Shown here one piece after another: positions 7,174-15,566 of a stretch of DNA of 36,334 bases. Position 1 is the first letter of the stretch; each line of letters begins with the position of its first letter. A model generated the notes under the pieces. The model saw only the letters and a program-made list of their open reading frames with translations, did no database searches and was not told the origin of the DNA. The stretch comes from JBCCSZ01 sp039199225 (GTDB taxonomy: Bacteria; Bacteroidota; Bacteroidia; Chitinophagales; Saprospiraceae), in contig JBCCSZ010000029.1 of assembly GCA_039199225.1 (NCBI GenBank), forward strand, positions 1-36,334. Reading direction: 5' to 3'. A program made the position numbers and the translations under genes.

Positions 7174-8697
7174 ATGGATGGCAGAAATCTAATTGGCTAT
7201 CGCTACTCGGCACTGGCCGATCAAGTAATGAAATCATTTGATCCTGCTACACAATCCTGGCTCGCAGGACAGTTTCACAAGGCCAGTCCACAGGAAATCG
7301 ATCAGGCCATGGCACTAGCTGAGGGGGCTGCCGATGCATATGGCAATACTTCTGGACGAGATCGCGCGCGCTTTTTGCGATCCATTGCTGATGAAATCAT
7401 GGCGCTGGGTGATTCGCTGATTCAACGGGCTGTGCAGGAGTCAGGGCTGCCCGAAGGACGTTTGAAGGGGGAGAGAGGTCGGACAGTCAACCAATTGCGC
7501 CTCTTTGCCGATGTGGCAGAGGCGGGTGATTGGCAGGAAGCCAGCATCGACCGAGCCGAGCCAGATCGGCAGCCATTTCCCAAGGCGGACATTCGACGTA
7601 TTTTGCTTCCGCTGGGGCCGGTGGTTGTATTTACGGCCAGTAACTTTCCTTTGGCCTTTTCGACTGCTGGGGGCGATACGGCTTCAGCCCTAGCGGCCGG
7701 ATGTCCGGTAGTGGTCAAGGCGCATGAATCTCATCTCGGAACCAACGCTTTGGTGAGTTGGGCGATCCGACAGGCGGCAGAGAAAACGGCTATGCCCGAG
7801 GGTGTTTTTTCCTCGCTCAATGGCAGCGGCCCTGAGTTGGGGCAAGCCTTGGTCAAACACCCACTGGCGAAGGCCATTGCATTTACGGGTTCTTTTGGTG
7901 CGGGTAAAGCCCTTTTTGATGCGGCAGCGCAGCGGCCAGTGCCGATCCCAGTCTTTGCAGAAATGGGAAGCATCAATCCTGTTCTTATTTTTGATAGTGT
8001 TCTTCAAAACAAAGCTGCGGAGGTGGCCCAGCAGTTGGCGGGCTCCATCACTTTGGGTGTTGGGCAGTTTTGTACCAATCCTGGTCTACTGATCGCCCGT
8101 CAAAGTCCGGAGCTGGATCGGTTTGTACAATTGTTGGCCGATGCCCTGAAGGCTGTTGTTCCTGCGACTATGCTGAGTGAAAAGGTATGTACCGAATACG
8201 ATAAGGGACGCCAAGAGTTGTTGACAGAGCAGGGGGTCAGCTTGGAGGGGGAATCGTCTTTGGATGGTGCTTCCTTGGGGGGGCGTCCGGCGGTTGCTTC
8301 GGTAACAGCTGCAGATTTTGTAGCCAATCACCGCTTGCAACGGGAGGTTTTCGGTCCTTTTAGCCTGGTGGTCCGTTGTGCGGATGTAGAAGAAATGCTG
8401 AACGTCGTCCGCAGTTTGGAGGGACAGCTTACGGGTACTTTCATGGGAGAGGTAACAGAGCTGAAGGCCCATCCTGCTTTGGTGAGTGCTTTACAGGCTC
8501 GCGTTGGACGAGTGCTCTTCAATGGTGTTCCGACGGGTGTGGAAGTTTGTGCTTCCATGCAGCATGGGGGGCCGTATCCTGCAACGACAGATGCGCGCTT
8601 TACTTCTGTTGGAACGGCGGCCATCAAGCGATTTGCTAGGCCAGTTGCATTTCAAAATTGGCCGGAGGAATTATTGCCAGACGGCTTGAAAGGGTGA
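7174..8697 (+). CDS. NADP-type aldehyde dehydrogenase, alpha-ketoglutarate semialdehyde dehydrogenase-like
   Basis: A 507-residue member of the ALDH superfamily, closest in pattern to the 2,5-dioxovalerate (ketoglutarate semialdehyde) dehydrogenases that end the oxidative pentose and uronate pathways. Catalytic residues in view: N157 in TASNFPLAF, K182 in VVKAHESH, the cofactor loop FTGS (237-240), general base E263 in FAEMGSINP and nucleophile C300 in GQFCTNPG. The KAHESH and QFCTNPG blocks are typical of this subgroup. Its frame opens 19 bp after galK and ends 1 bp before the stop of the convergent transglutaminase-like gene. Pairing with galK is unexpected for a pure Leloir pathway, so it may act on an oxidised sugar product or be a general detoxifier. 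Confidence 0.85.
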   Translation: MDGRNLIGYRYSALADQVMKSFDPATQSWLAGQFHKASPQEIDQAMALAEGAADAYGNTSGRDRARFLRSIADEIMALGDSLIQRAVQESGLPEGRLKGERGRTVNQLRLFADVAEAGDWQEASIDRAEPDRQPFPKADIRRILLPLGPVVVFTASNFPLAFSTAGGDTASALAAGCPVVVKAHESHLGTNALVSWAIRQAAEKTAMPEGVFSSLNGSGPELGQALVKHPLAKAIAFTGSFGAGKALFDAAAQRPVPIPVFAEMGSINPVLIFDSVLQNKAAEVAQQLAGSITLGVGQFCTNPGLLIARQSPELDRFVQLLADALKAVVPATMLSEKVCTEYDKGRQELLTEQGVSLEGESSLDGASLGGRPAVASVTAADFVANHRLQREVFGPFSLVVRCADVEEMLNVVRSLEGQLTGTFMGEVTELKAHPALVSALQARVGRVLFNGVPTGVEVCASMQHGGPYPATTDARFTSVGTAAIKRFARPVAFQNWPEELLPDGLKG

Positions 8698-8698
8698 C

Positions 8699-10627
8699 TT
8701 ACGTTTTCTCCTTAACCAGTACGACCTTCATCTTGTCCAGCTTTGCAATCTCTTTGTAGAAGTTCCGAAAATCCTGGTAGTCACTAGCAGGCAATTCGAC
8801 AGGTAGGATGTTAAGTTCGCGGTGATATTTCAGCTCGCGGCTGTCTTCGTTTTTTTCAATCCATACTTTATAGCTACCATAAGGCGTATCCAATACTTTT
8901 TCCTCCTCGGGCATACTTTCTATCCGGAACCCCTCTGGTAGTGAAATGGTAAAATCGTCTTTTTCGTAGTAGCTGTCCTGGACGACGATTGGATGTAGGC
9001 GGTGGTTATCTGCTGGTGGCACCTGATTGAAATTGTTTAGGCAATTGAGAGGTAAGAAAATGCGCTTGCCTGCTTTGGAAGCATAACGGGCGACTTCCAA
9101 TTGATAGGCCACTGTTGCTGTTGGATAGTCCTGATCGATTTGAACCTTGAGTTGCTTCAAGTCTACGGTAGGTAGTCCTTCCAACTGATTGCTCAGAAAC
9201 CAGCGGCGGAAATCGCTTTCACTTTTGTTGGTATGGTAAGCGCGGTAGTATTCTTGCTTGGGACCTGTTAGCAATATGTTGTTTTCGATGCTGGCTGCTC
9301 CTTCAGCTGAGATATTTAATACGGCCTTGTTTTGCATCATATTGTCCCGACCAGTGTAGGCAGGTGTTCTACTGAGTTGGCCACCTTCTTCGGTTAGCAT
9401 TAAAACATTTCGATCGGCACTCCATTCACCAAGATAGTTGACAGGGTTGTCTTTGCTGGTACATTCCAACCAGTAGTTTTCTGCCGGAATGTGTAAAAAG
9501 ACGTGGTTGAAGCGGGGCGTAACGAATGCTTGTTCCACTTCGTAGTTGAGATAGCCACTCTTACAAAGCGTTGGGTAGGCTTTGATACCGATTTTATCCA
9601 GCATGGATTTCATAAACCAAGTCAATGCCTTGCAATCGCCGTATTTATTTTTTTCGACATACTGGGCGTCGTAGGCTTGCCATCCCCCTATGCCAAGTTG
9701 TACGCTGACATACCGCATATTTTTCTGCAAGTATTTGTAGAGTATAGCGATCTTTTCCTTATCTGTTTTTGCATGTTGGGTCAATGCTTTGACCTCCTGG
9801 ACCATTGCCTCGGACATATTATCAGCTTCTCCATTGAGTCGATTCATAAAAAGGCCATAATTTTTCCAACTGTCCATCTCTCCTCGGTATTGGCCCATCG
9901 TAAAAGCATTGGGTGCCAAGATGAGCATCGGTAGCACTTCGCTGGGTGGTGGCGCGTATTGTTCGTTGAGGATGGTCATAAGATTTTCGAAAGTCCATTG
10001 GGTGGTCTTTTTGTTGCCATCGGACTGAGTGGTGGGTTCTATGTCGATATTTTCCAGTTTGAATCGAAAGCTGAAGTCTTCGGGATGAATGACTTTATAG
10101 GTGGCCGACTGAACGGATGTTCGATAGCTCTGAATGTACCAAATAGGATAAAAGGGAGATTTGGAATGGGTGCTGGAATATTCAAATTCAATGGTGTAGG
10201 GGTAGCGACTGTACTTGACCGGAAGGTGGCGAACGCGCGAATCGGAGTAAAGGCTGAAACCATCTACTGCGCCATAATCCCGAATTTCCTTTCGGCTCAC
10301 CTTGCGGATTTCCCTGCCCTCTTCGTCGTAGATAACAGCCCTGCTTTTACCCAGTTTGGTGGAATTGTCGTAATGTTGGATCAACTCATCCAGATCGCTG
10401 TTGGCATTAAAAATGGTGACGACCAACCGGTGGCGCTCCTGAAATTCTGTCAAGGACTTGATGTCAAATTCAACGGAGCGAGAACGAACGACGGCATCTA
10501 CATTGATCAACAATGCTGGTGGAATAAGGCTCACGGCGTATTCGGGTTTGTTGTTTGCCTGCGAGGGGGACGAGGCTAGTAAACAAAACAGCCATAGATT
10601 CCAGATAGAAAGAATGTGTAGCTTCAT
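8699..10627 (-). CDS. DUF3857 + transglutaminase-like exported protein with intact triad
   Basis: 642 residues with a signal peptide (hydrophobic 8-20, cleavage likely near SQA-NN). An N-terminal DUF3857 beta domain covers about 40-220, then a transglutaminase-core fold about 280-400. The catalytic triad is complete: C332 in KYGDCKAL, H375 in FNHVFLHIP and D393 in TSKDNPVNYLG. A C-terminal beta-rich region follows. It is expected in the periplasm or outer envelope, as a peptidase or acyl-transfer enzyme on peptide or polymer substrate; the substrate is unknown. It starts 24 bp after the upstream paralogue, so they are cotranscribed. The ALDH stop on the other strand is 1 bp away. Confidence 0.85.
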   Translation of the reverse strand: MKLHILSIWNLWLFCLLASSPSQANNKPEYAVSLIPPALLINVDAVVRSRSVEFDIKSLTEFQERHRLVVTIFNANSDLDELIQHYDNSTKLGKSRAVIYDEEGREIRKVSRKEIRDYGAVDGFSLYSDSRVRHLPVKYSRYPYTIEFEYSSTHSKSPFYPIWYIQSYRTSVQSATYKVIHPEDFSFRFKLENIDIEPTTQSDGNKKTTQWTFENLMTILNEQYAPPPSEVLPMLILAPNAFTMGQYRGEMDSWKNYGLFMNRLNGEADNMSEAMVQEVKALTQHAKTDKEKIAILYKYLQKNMRYVSVQLGIGGWQAYDAQYVEKNKYGDCKALTWFMKSMLDKIGIKAYPTLCKSGYLNYEVEQAFVTPRFNHVFLHIPAENYWLECTSKDNPVNYLGEWSADRNVLMLTEEGGQLSRTPAYTGRDNMMQNKAVLNISAEGAASIENNILLTGPKQEYYRAYHTNKSESDFRRWFLSNQLEGLPTVDLKQLKVQIDQDYPTATVAYQLEVARYASKAGKRIFLPLNCLNNFNQVPPADNHRLHPIVVQDSYYEKDDFTISLPEGFRIESMPEEEKVLDTPYGSYKVWIEKNEDSRELKYHRELNILPVELPASDYQDFRNFYKEIAKLDKMKVVLVKEKT

Positions 10628-10651
10628 ATTTTAAAGGTTGTGGATGAGAGC

Positions 10652-12655
10652 TTAACCTTCGGTTTTCTTCAGTACGATCTGCTCACCCAATTTTTCTGTA
10701 ATGCGTTCAAAAAACTCTTTGATGTTGTCGTATTCCTCTGGTTGGTATTTCAATTGGCGGATTTGAATTTTGCTGAGCACTTGAATGTAGCTGCCTTTTT
10801 GCTCGCACAGAAAGTTGAACTCTCCGCCATTGTTGACGATGATGACTCTTTTGCGCTCTGGTATTTCCTCCACTTCATAACCATCGGGAATTTTTACCTT
10901 GATGACAAACTGCTCCTTGAATGGGTATGGAATGTCCACTGGAAAATCTCGATTTTCCAGGCGGAACATCTGCTCGTTGAAGTTACTGTAAAAAATGGGT
11001 GTGAAATAAATCATTGATCCGGTGACCATCGCTGCATCTTCCAACTCAAAGTAGAATTTTTCCTTGAGTCTCTTCTCGGGAACATTAAGGTTTTCGACGC
11101 TCATAGAGTCGATTTGGGCATTTGCACCCAAGCGCCCCTGCCAATGCTGGCCCATCGGAGATTTTTGGTGGTTTTTTCTTTCCGGGACAGCATTGTAGCC
11201 ATTGTACTGCCCTTTAATGATTCCACTGAGGCGGCCGTCTTCATCCAAGTTGGCATTGACCATAAACATATCGCTACCCCCGGGTGCTTCGATAGCAATC
11301 CATTGAGGTGTCTCTTTATCCACCTTCCAACCATAGCTGTTGAGCGCCTGGATGTCTGGATAGCCCATGGGGCGAATGGGGTCTGTGATATCAAGCGTAA
11401 TTTTTTTGCCATTCATCTCGGCCAGTACGATCATGTGGTTGAACTGGTCTACGATGGGGTATTGCTGGATCATCTTACCATGTTGTCGAGTACTGACTAA
11501 GACAGGCGATGCCTTCATGCCTGCATATCGCATCAATGCGAGCAACATCATGTTGATGGTTCCGCTAGGAGCCGATTTAATCTCATAAGCGTTGTTGAGA
11601 GATTTTGGAACGAACATGCGGTATTTTCCATTCCATTTGACATTGGAAGAGACAAACTTGCATAGAATCTCCATCTTCTTCATCTCGTCATTGATACCGG
11701 CAATTTTCGGTGCAACATCTTCCAGAATTTTTTTGTAATTCCGCTTTTTGAGAAACTGCTGGCCAAAATTTTCATCTTCCAGCAATTCCTTGGCCGTATC
11801 TTCCCAAGAAGAGAGAATGTGTTCCTTGCGGCCGTCTGGATAATTGAGCTTGCTGAGCTGAAAGCGAATGGAAGCGCGGTAGTCGTCAACCGTGGTCATG
11901 TAAGGTTCCCGTTGGATGGCTGGAATGTTTTCCATCACGAAAGAATTCTTATCGATTTTTACGCTAGCATCTCCTTCGAGTGGATCGAGGTCCTCTTCGT
12001 TTCCTTCCACTACGAGTAATTCACCCTCAACGACCTTCTTCCTGGCCCTATCTTGGAGGCCATTGAAAAGGTAGACATATTCCAACCAGCTGGGAATTTC
12101 GACGACGAGTTCACTGTAGCGGACTGGTAAATCATGTTGGAAATTCCAATCCTGCAATTGCAGGATGCGCTCGGAGGTCAGGTCGTAACGATACTCTATG
12201 ATGGCTCCTTCTTGTAATTTGGGGAAGGTGAATTTTTTGACCGTCCAATTTTTCTGAACTTCTTCTTCAAAAATGTCTTTGCGAGGGACATTGTATTTTT
12301 CGCCGTTCGGCAAGATGATTTGTGCCTTGAGACCTGTAATTTTCTCTGGGTCCTGGCCGGTGTAAAACGGTAGTTCGATGGTTGCTTCCGCAAAGCCTGC
12401 TTCCTTCAATATTTTGATGCGCCGGTGGTGCCGGAAGCGATAATTTAAACCGGAGTGAACATTGACGGTGATGAAACCCACATCGGTCAGAATGACGGCT
12501 GCCGCCTGTGTATCTGCTGTGTAGGTCGACATTTCTAAATCGGCAGGTAAAATCTTCCCCCATTTGATGGCCTTATTGTCCTTTTGGGCATTTGCCATTA
12601 AAGGGAAAAGCAAAGCAAACAGACAAAGGTGGATGATGGTCTTATTCATGTGCAT
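10652..12655 (-). CDS. DUF3857 / transglutaminase-fold exported protein, Cys replaced by Ser
   Basis: 667 residues, signal peptide ending near MANAQ (about 24). DUF3857 covers about 50-260 and the transglutaminase-like fold about 325-435. Aligned to the active paralogue downstream by the conserved KASP/KAYP segment, the nucleophile position is S364 (SAPSGTIN). H407 in DQFNHMIV is kept, and an aspartate (D422 or D425) is present in LDITDPIRPMGYP. This Cys-less form is a recognised subgroup of Bacteroidota DUF3857 proteins, so a binding or structural role, or a different chemistry, is likelier than classical transglutaminase activity. A second ATG two codons in (12649) could equally be the start. 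It is cotranscribed with the active paralogue. Confidence 0.82.
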   Translation of the reverse strand: MHMNKTIIHLCLFALLFPLMANAQKDNKAIKWGKILPADLEMSTYTADTQAAAVILTDVGFITVNVHSGLNYRFRHHRRIKILKEAGFAEATIELPFYTGQDPEKITGLKAQIILPNGEKYNVPRKDIFEEEVQKNWTVKKFTFPKLQEGAIIEYRYDLTSERILQLQDWNFQHDLPVRYSELVVEIPSWLEYVYLFNGLQDRARKKVVEGELLVVEGNEEDLDPLEGDASVKIDKNSFVMENIPAIQREPYMTTVDDYRASIRFQLSKLNYPDGRKEHILSSWEDTAKELLEDENFGQQFLKKRNYKKILEDVAPKIAGINDEMKKMEILCKFVSSNVKWNGKYRMFVPKSLNNAYEIKSAPSGTINMMLLALMRYAGMKASPVLVSTRQHGKMIQQYPIVDQFNHMIVLAEMNGKKITLDITDPIRPMGYPDIQALNSYGWKVDKETPQWIAIEAPGGSDMFMVNANLDEDGRLSGIIKGQYNGYNAVPERKNHQKSPMGQHWQGRLGANAQIDSMSVENLNVPEKRLKEKFYFELEDAAMVTGSMIYFTPIFYSNFNEQMFRLENRDFPVDIPYPFKEQFVIKVKIPDGYEVEEIPERKRVIIVNNGGEFNFLCEQKGSYIQVLSKIQIRQLKYQPEEYDNIKEFFERITEKLGEQIVLKKTEG

Positions 12656-12799
12656 TTTAGGTAAATCTTCTGATGGATGACTGTTTTTCGCTCAGTACAA
12701 AACTCATTTTTTGACACAAGTCATTCGAACTGACGAAGTCTTCCGGTCTTTTTACGCTTCCAGGGCATTAAGGTTTTGTCATTTTCCTGGCGATTATCC

Positions 12800-12825
12800 T
12801 TGGGAAGCAAAAAAATGCTTCCCAA
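12800..12825 (-). terminator. Hairpin between DUF3857 paralogues
   Basis: A perfect 10-bp inverted repeat, TTGGGAAGCA (12800-12809) and TGCTTCCCAA (12816-12825), with a loop of six A on the plus strand. It lies about 65 bp downstream of the stop of the 12892-14859 gene in minus-strand reading. There is no U tract after it, so termination may be partial or the hairpin may protect mRNA 3' ends. The remaining 236-bp gap shows nothing else. Confidence 0.5.
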
Positions 12826-12891
12826 AGAATGCCCTCTTTGTATATAACGCAAATTTGCGCTGGTATTCTTATCTATTCATTACAATTCGAG

Positions 12892-14859
12892 CTATGTCTT
12901 TTTCTTGAGAATGAGCTGTTCAGATTGTTTTTCAAGTATGAGGTCGAAGAATTTCTTAATGATAAGGTATTCCTCTGGTGAAAATACCAATTGCTTTAAA
13001 GATATTTTACTGACGACTTGTACTTTATCGCCATTTTGACTTACCATGTAGGTAAATTTTCCGCCCTTGTTTGGCAAAACAAGATTGACGGGCTCTGGCA
13101 TTTCTTCCACTGCGTAGCCGGCTGGAATTGTTAGATTTAGGATGTAGTTGTCTTTCCAGGGATAGGCAAAATCTACGGGGAAAAGGCGCTTTTCCTGTTT
13201 CATTGGATTTTCCTGATAGTCGGACAGTAAAAATGGAGAGATGTAAATAAAATCCCCATTGGTCTGGCCGAAATCTGCCAAGTTACATTTAATATGGCTC
13301 TTCAGGGGTTTGATGGGTGTTGTCTTATTGACGAATTCGACGGATTCCACAGATACCTCCGAGGCAATGTCGGCGAGCCGGTCTTGCCAAAGCTCTTCCT
13401 CCGTTTTAGTACTGCCGATAATTTCACTTCTTTCGACCATTCCTTCGTATCCGACATGGCTGCATTTGATGTCCCCTTCCAGGCTACCACTTTCATCCAT
13501 ATTAAAATGACCGAAAAAAGTCTTGCTGGTTGCAGGAATTGATATTTTAACCCATTGAGCGATCTTTTTATCGGCCAACCAAGCTTCCTGATTCAGTGAG
13601 CTGACCCTGGGGTATCCCATGGGGCGCATCATCGATCCAACGTCCAAAAATACTTCCTTACCGTCTACAACGGCTAGTATCATAGTGTGATTGAATTGAT
13701 CGATGATTGGATAGGCGGTGATCATTTGACCGTGTTCTCGGGTACTGAGCAACAAGGGGTAGGCTTCTATGCCCTGAGACTTGAGGAGTGCCAAGAGCAT
13801 AAAGTTGAGTTCTGAACTATTGGCGCTGCGGTTGGCAAAGGCTCTGTCGATCTGGTCATCGGCAAAAAGGGTGAAGCGGCCATTCCATTCGACATTACGG
13901 GCAATAAATTCATAGAGCGCGCTAACCTTTTCGGCTGGACTTTCCAATTTGGCGACAACATTGGCGGCTGCAGCCTCTAACTTTTTGAAGTTGCGGCGCT
14001 TGTTGAACTGATCACCAATGTAGTCGTGGTCGATAATTGTTTCGGCGAATTTGGGCCAAGAACTGAGATAGGGCTCTCGGATATTGTTGCCTACTTGGAT
14101 GGACTTGAGCTGAAATTTGATGCGCGCCCGATAATCGTCCATGGTGGTGATGTAAGCTTCCTTGCGCAGGGAAGGGGCGTTTTCCATGACGTAGCGCGCG
14201 AGCTTGGTGTTGACTGGAAAGCCGCGTATAATTCTGGACTCGTATTTTTCCTCCCGTATGCTCATATCCTCTTTGCCCTGAAAAAAGGTCAGGTAGTCGA
14301 ACCATTCCGGCATTTGGAATCGCAGTTCGCTCCAACGGACGGGATTTTCGCCTTGAAAATACCAATCTTGGAGTCCTACCAGATCGGGAGAAAAAACCTG
14401 GTATTTGTATTCGATGATGGAGCCGACCTCGACCTTTGGGCAGGCAAATTTTTTGACCCGGACATTTTCTCGGATCTCTTCATCGTAGATTTCTTTCTTT
14501 CCGATAACTTGTTTTTTGCCACTCGGACTGAAGACTTGCGCTTTCAACCCCCGAACCTTAGTGAGTTTGGTGGCCGCATAGTAGGGAATTTCAACGTTTC
14601 CCATATCGAAAGCTGACTGCTTCAGTATTTTGATGCGTTTGTGTTGGGTGAAATTGTAAAAAGCGCCCAGGTCATTCAGCTCAAAGGTAATGGTTCCAAA
14701 GTCGGCCAGGATAACGGCATCGGCAGTCGTATCTTCTTCATAAACCGTCATCTTTAGATCGGCATCTGGTATCTTACCCCATTTTATAGGTGGTGCCTGA
14801 GCGAAAAGTTGAGCGGTAAATAGTAGGTAGAAAAAGGAGATGATGGAAAATTTCTTCAT
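12892..14859 (-). CDS. DUF3857 / transglutaminase-fold exported protein, Cys replaced by Ser (second copy)
   Basis: 655 residues from the ATG at 14859, which begins a clean signal peptide (MKKFSIISFFYLLF...FAQ); the frame is open 18 codons further but that part lacks signal character. It shares landmarks with the 10652-12655 product along its length: WGKIPDADLKM versus WGKILPADLEM, ENAPSLRKEAYITTMDDYRA versus ENIPAIQREPYMTTVDDYRA, and LLSTREHGQMI versus LVSTRQHGKMI. The nucleophile position is S348 (NSSELNF) and H391 in DQFNHTMIL is kept. The acid region reads LDVGSMMRPMGYP, so the aspartate of the DP pair seen in its paralogue is S409. It is therefore probably non-catalytic as a transglutaminase. 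The 236-bp gap with a hairpin suggests it may be a separate transcript from the downstream pair. Confidence 0.82.
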   Translation of the reverse strand: MKKFSIISFFYLLFTAQLFAQAPPIKWGKIPDADLKMTVYEEDTTADAVILADFGTITFELNDLGAFYNFTQHKRIKILKQSAFDMGNVEIPYYAATKLTKVRGLKAQVFSPSGKKQVIGKKEIYDEEIRENVRVKKFACPKVEVGSIIEYKYQVFSPDLVGLQDWYFQGENPVRWSELRFQMPEWFDYLTFFQGKEDMSIREEKYESRIIRGFPVNTKLARYVMENAPSLRKEAYITTMDDYRARIKFQLKSIQVGNNIREPYLSSWPKFAETIIDHDYIGDQFNKRRNFKKLEAAAANVVAKLESPAEKVSALYEFIARNVEWNGRFTLFADDQIDRAFANRSANSSELNFMLLALLKSQGIEAYPLLLSTREHGQMITAYPIIDQFNHTMILAVVDGKEVFLDVGSMMRPMGYPRVSSLNQEAWLADKKIAQWVKISIPATSKTFFGHFNMDESGSLEGDIKCSHVGYEGMVERSEIIGSTKTEEELWQDRLADIASEVSVESVEFVNKTTPIKPLKSHIKCNLADFGQTNGDFIYISPFLLSDYQENPMKQEKRLFPVDFAYPWKDNYILNLTIPAGYAVEEMPEPVNLVLPNKGGKFTYMVSQNGDKVQVVSKISLKQLVFSPEEYLIIKKFFDLILEKQSEQLILKKKT

Positions 14860-15036
14860 GTGTTTAGCTTTAGATTTTGTTATATGCCCAAAAGCTGCTT
14901 GTGTTGCGAACAAATGGGCGTTGATGCATTAAAAATAATCTGAAAAAATTGCTTCAGCAAGTCGTTTGCTTCGTGTTGTAAAACTTGCTACCTATCTAGT
15001 TGAGCGATTCAGATAGGTTTAAGCGATTCTATGTCG

Positions 15037-15044
15037 TACTTTTG
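15037..15044 (+). promoter_or_regulatory. -7 box upstream of the small conserved gene
   Basis: TACTTTTG is an exact TAnnTTTG match, about 85 bp before the ATG at 15130. It lies inside the longer open frame that starts at 15031, which argues that the longer frame is not the gene. An 8-bp inverted repeat (ACCTATCT 14990-14997 / AGATAGGT 15011-15018) sits just upstream. Confidence 0.5.
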
Positions 15045-15129
15045 TCTAAGCAACCATAAAATAGACAACAAAAAACTCACCATATTACCAAATACTCTCG
15101 AAACGCTGGGAGTTCTACATTCAGCATCC

Positions 15130-15471
15130 ATGGAAAACAAATTACTCATACTTCGCACCAGCGAACTGATCGCTCGGGATTTTGGCCTTGAAATTGGCGC
15201 GGAACCTCTGGAAGAGTCCGAATTGTTGGACCTTCTGGCCAATCAGTTGGCTTATATGATCGAATACCGCCTGGAGTTTCTCATGAGCCTGATGTACCGT
15301 TTGGACGTAAAAGAACGCTGTATCCAGGAAGCTTTATCCCCTGGTGCCAAACTGCCGGCAAATATCGGGTTGGCAAAATTGGTGTTGGAGCGCCAAAAGC
15401 AACGCATTTTTACCAAACAATTTTACAAACAGCAAAAACCGGAAGACCTCGAAGAGGGGCTCGAGTTTTGA
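15130..15471 (+). CDS. Small conserved hypothetical protein
   Basis: 113 residues from the ATG at 15130. No signal peptide, membrane segment or known catalytic motif. The sequence is acidic to neutral, leucine-rich and probably all-helical (ESELLDLLANQLAYMIEYR, then MSLMYRLDVKERCIQEAL), with a basic patch (LERQKQRIFTKQFYKQQK) and an acidic tail. The repeated L/I spacing suggests an oligomeric helical bundle. It precedes the polyprenyl synthase by 95 bp on the same strand. Function unknown; the helical composition would suit a small adaptor or regulator, which is inference. Confidence 0.65.
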   Translation: MENKLLILRTSELIARDFGLEIGAEPLEESELLDLLANQLAYMIEYRLEFLMSLMYRLDVKERCIQEALSPGAKLPANIGLAKLVLERQKQRIFTKQFYKQQKPEDLEEGLEF

Positions 15472-15566
15472 ACGACTATTTTGCCAAACATTCCCCATTT
15501 TTGGCTGTTTCTTATTCAGGGGTGCATGCTCACCATTATTTGTATATTGTGCCAAAATCCTACTAA

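Noticed and set aside
9503..10579. Two plus-strand open frames of 143 and 206 codons opposite the active DUF3857 gene
   Set aside because: Hydrophobic low-information translations antisense to a gene with clear domain motifs; no homologous pattern or start signal.
14026..14616. 196-codon plus-strand open frame
   Set aside because: Antisense shadow of the 12892-14859 DUF3857 gene.
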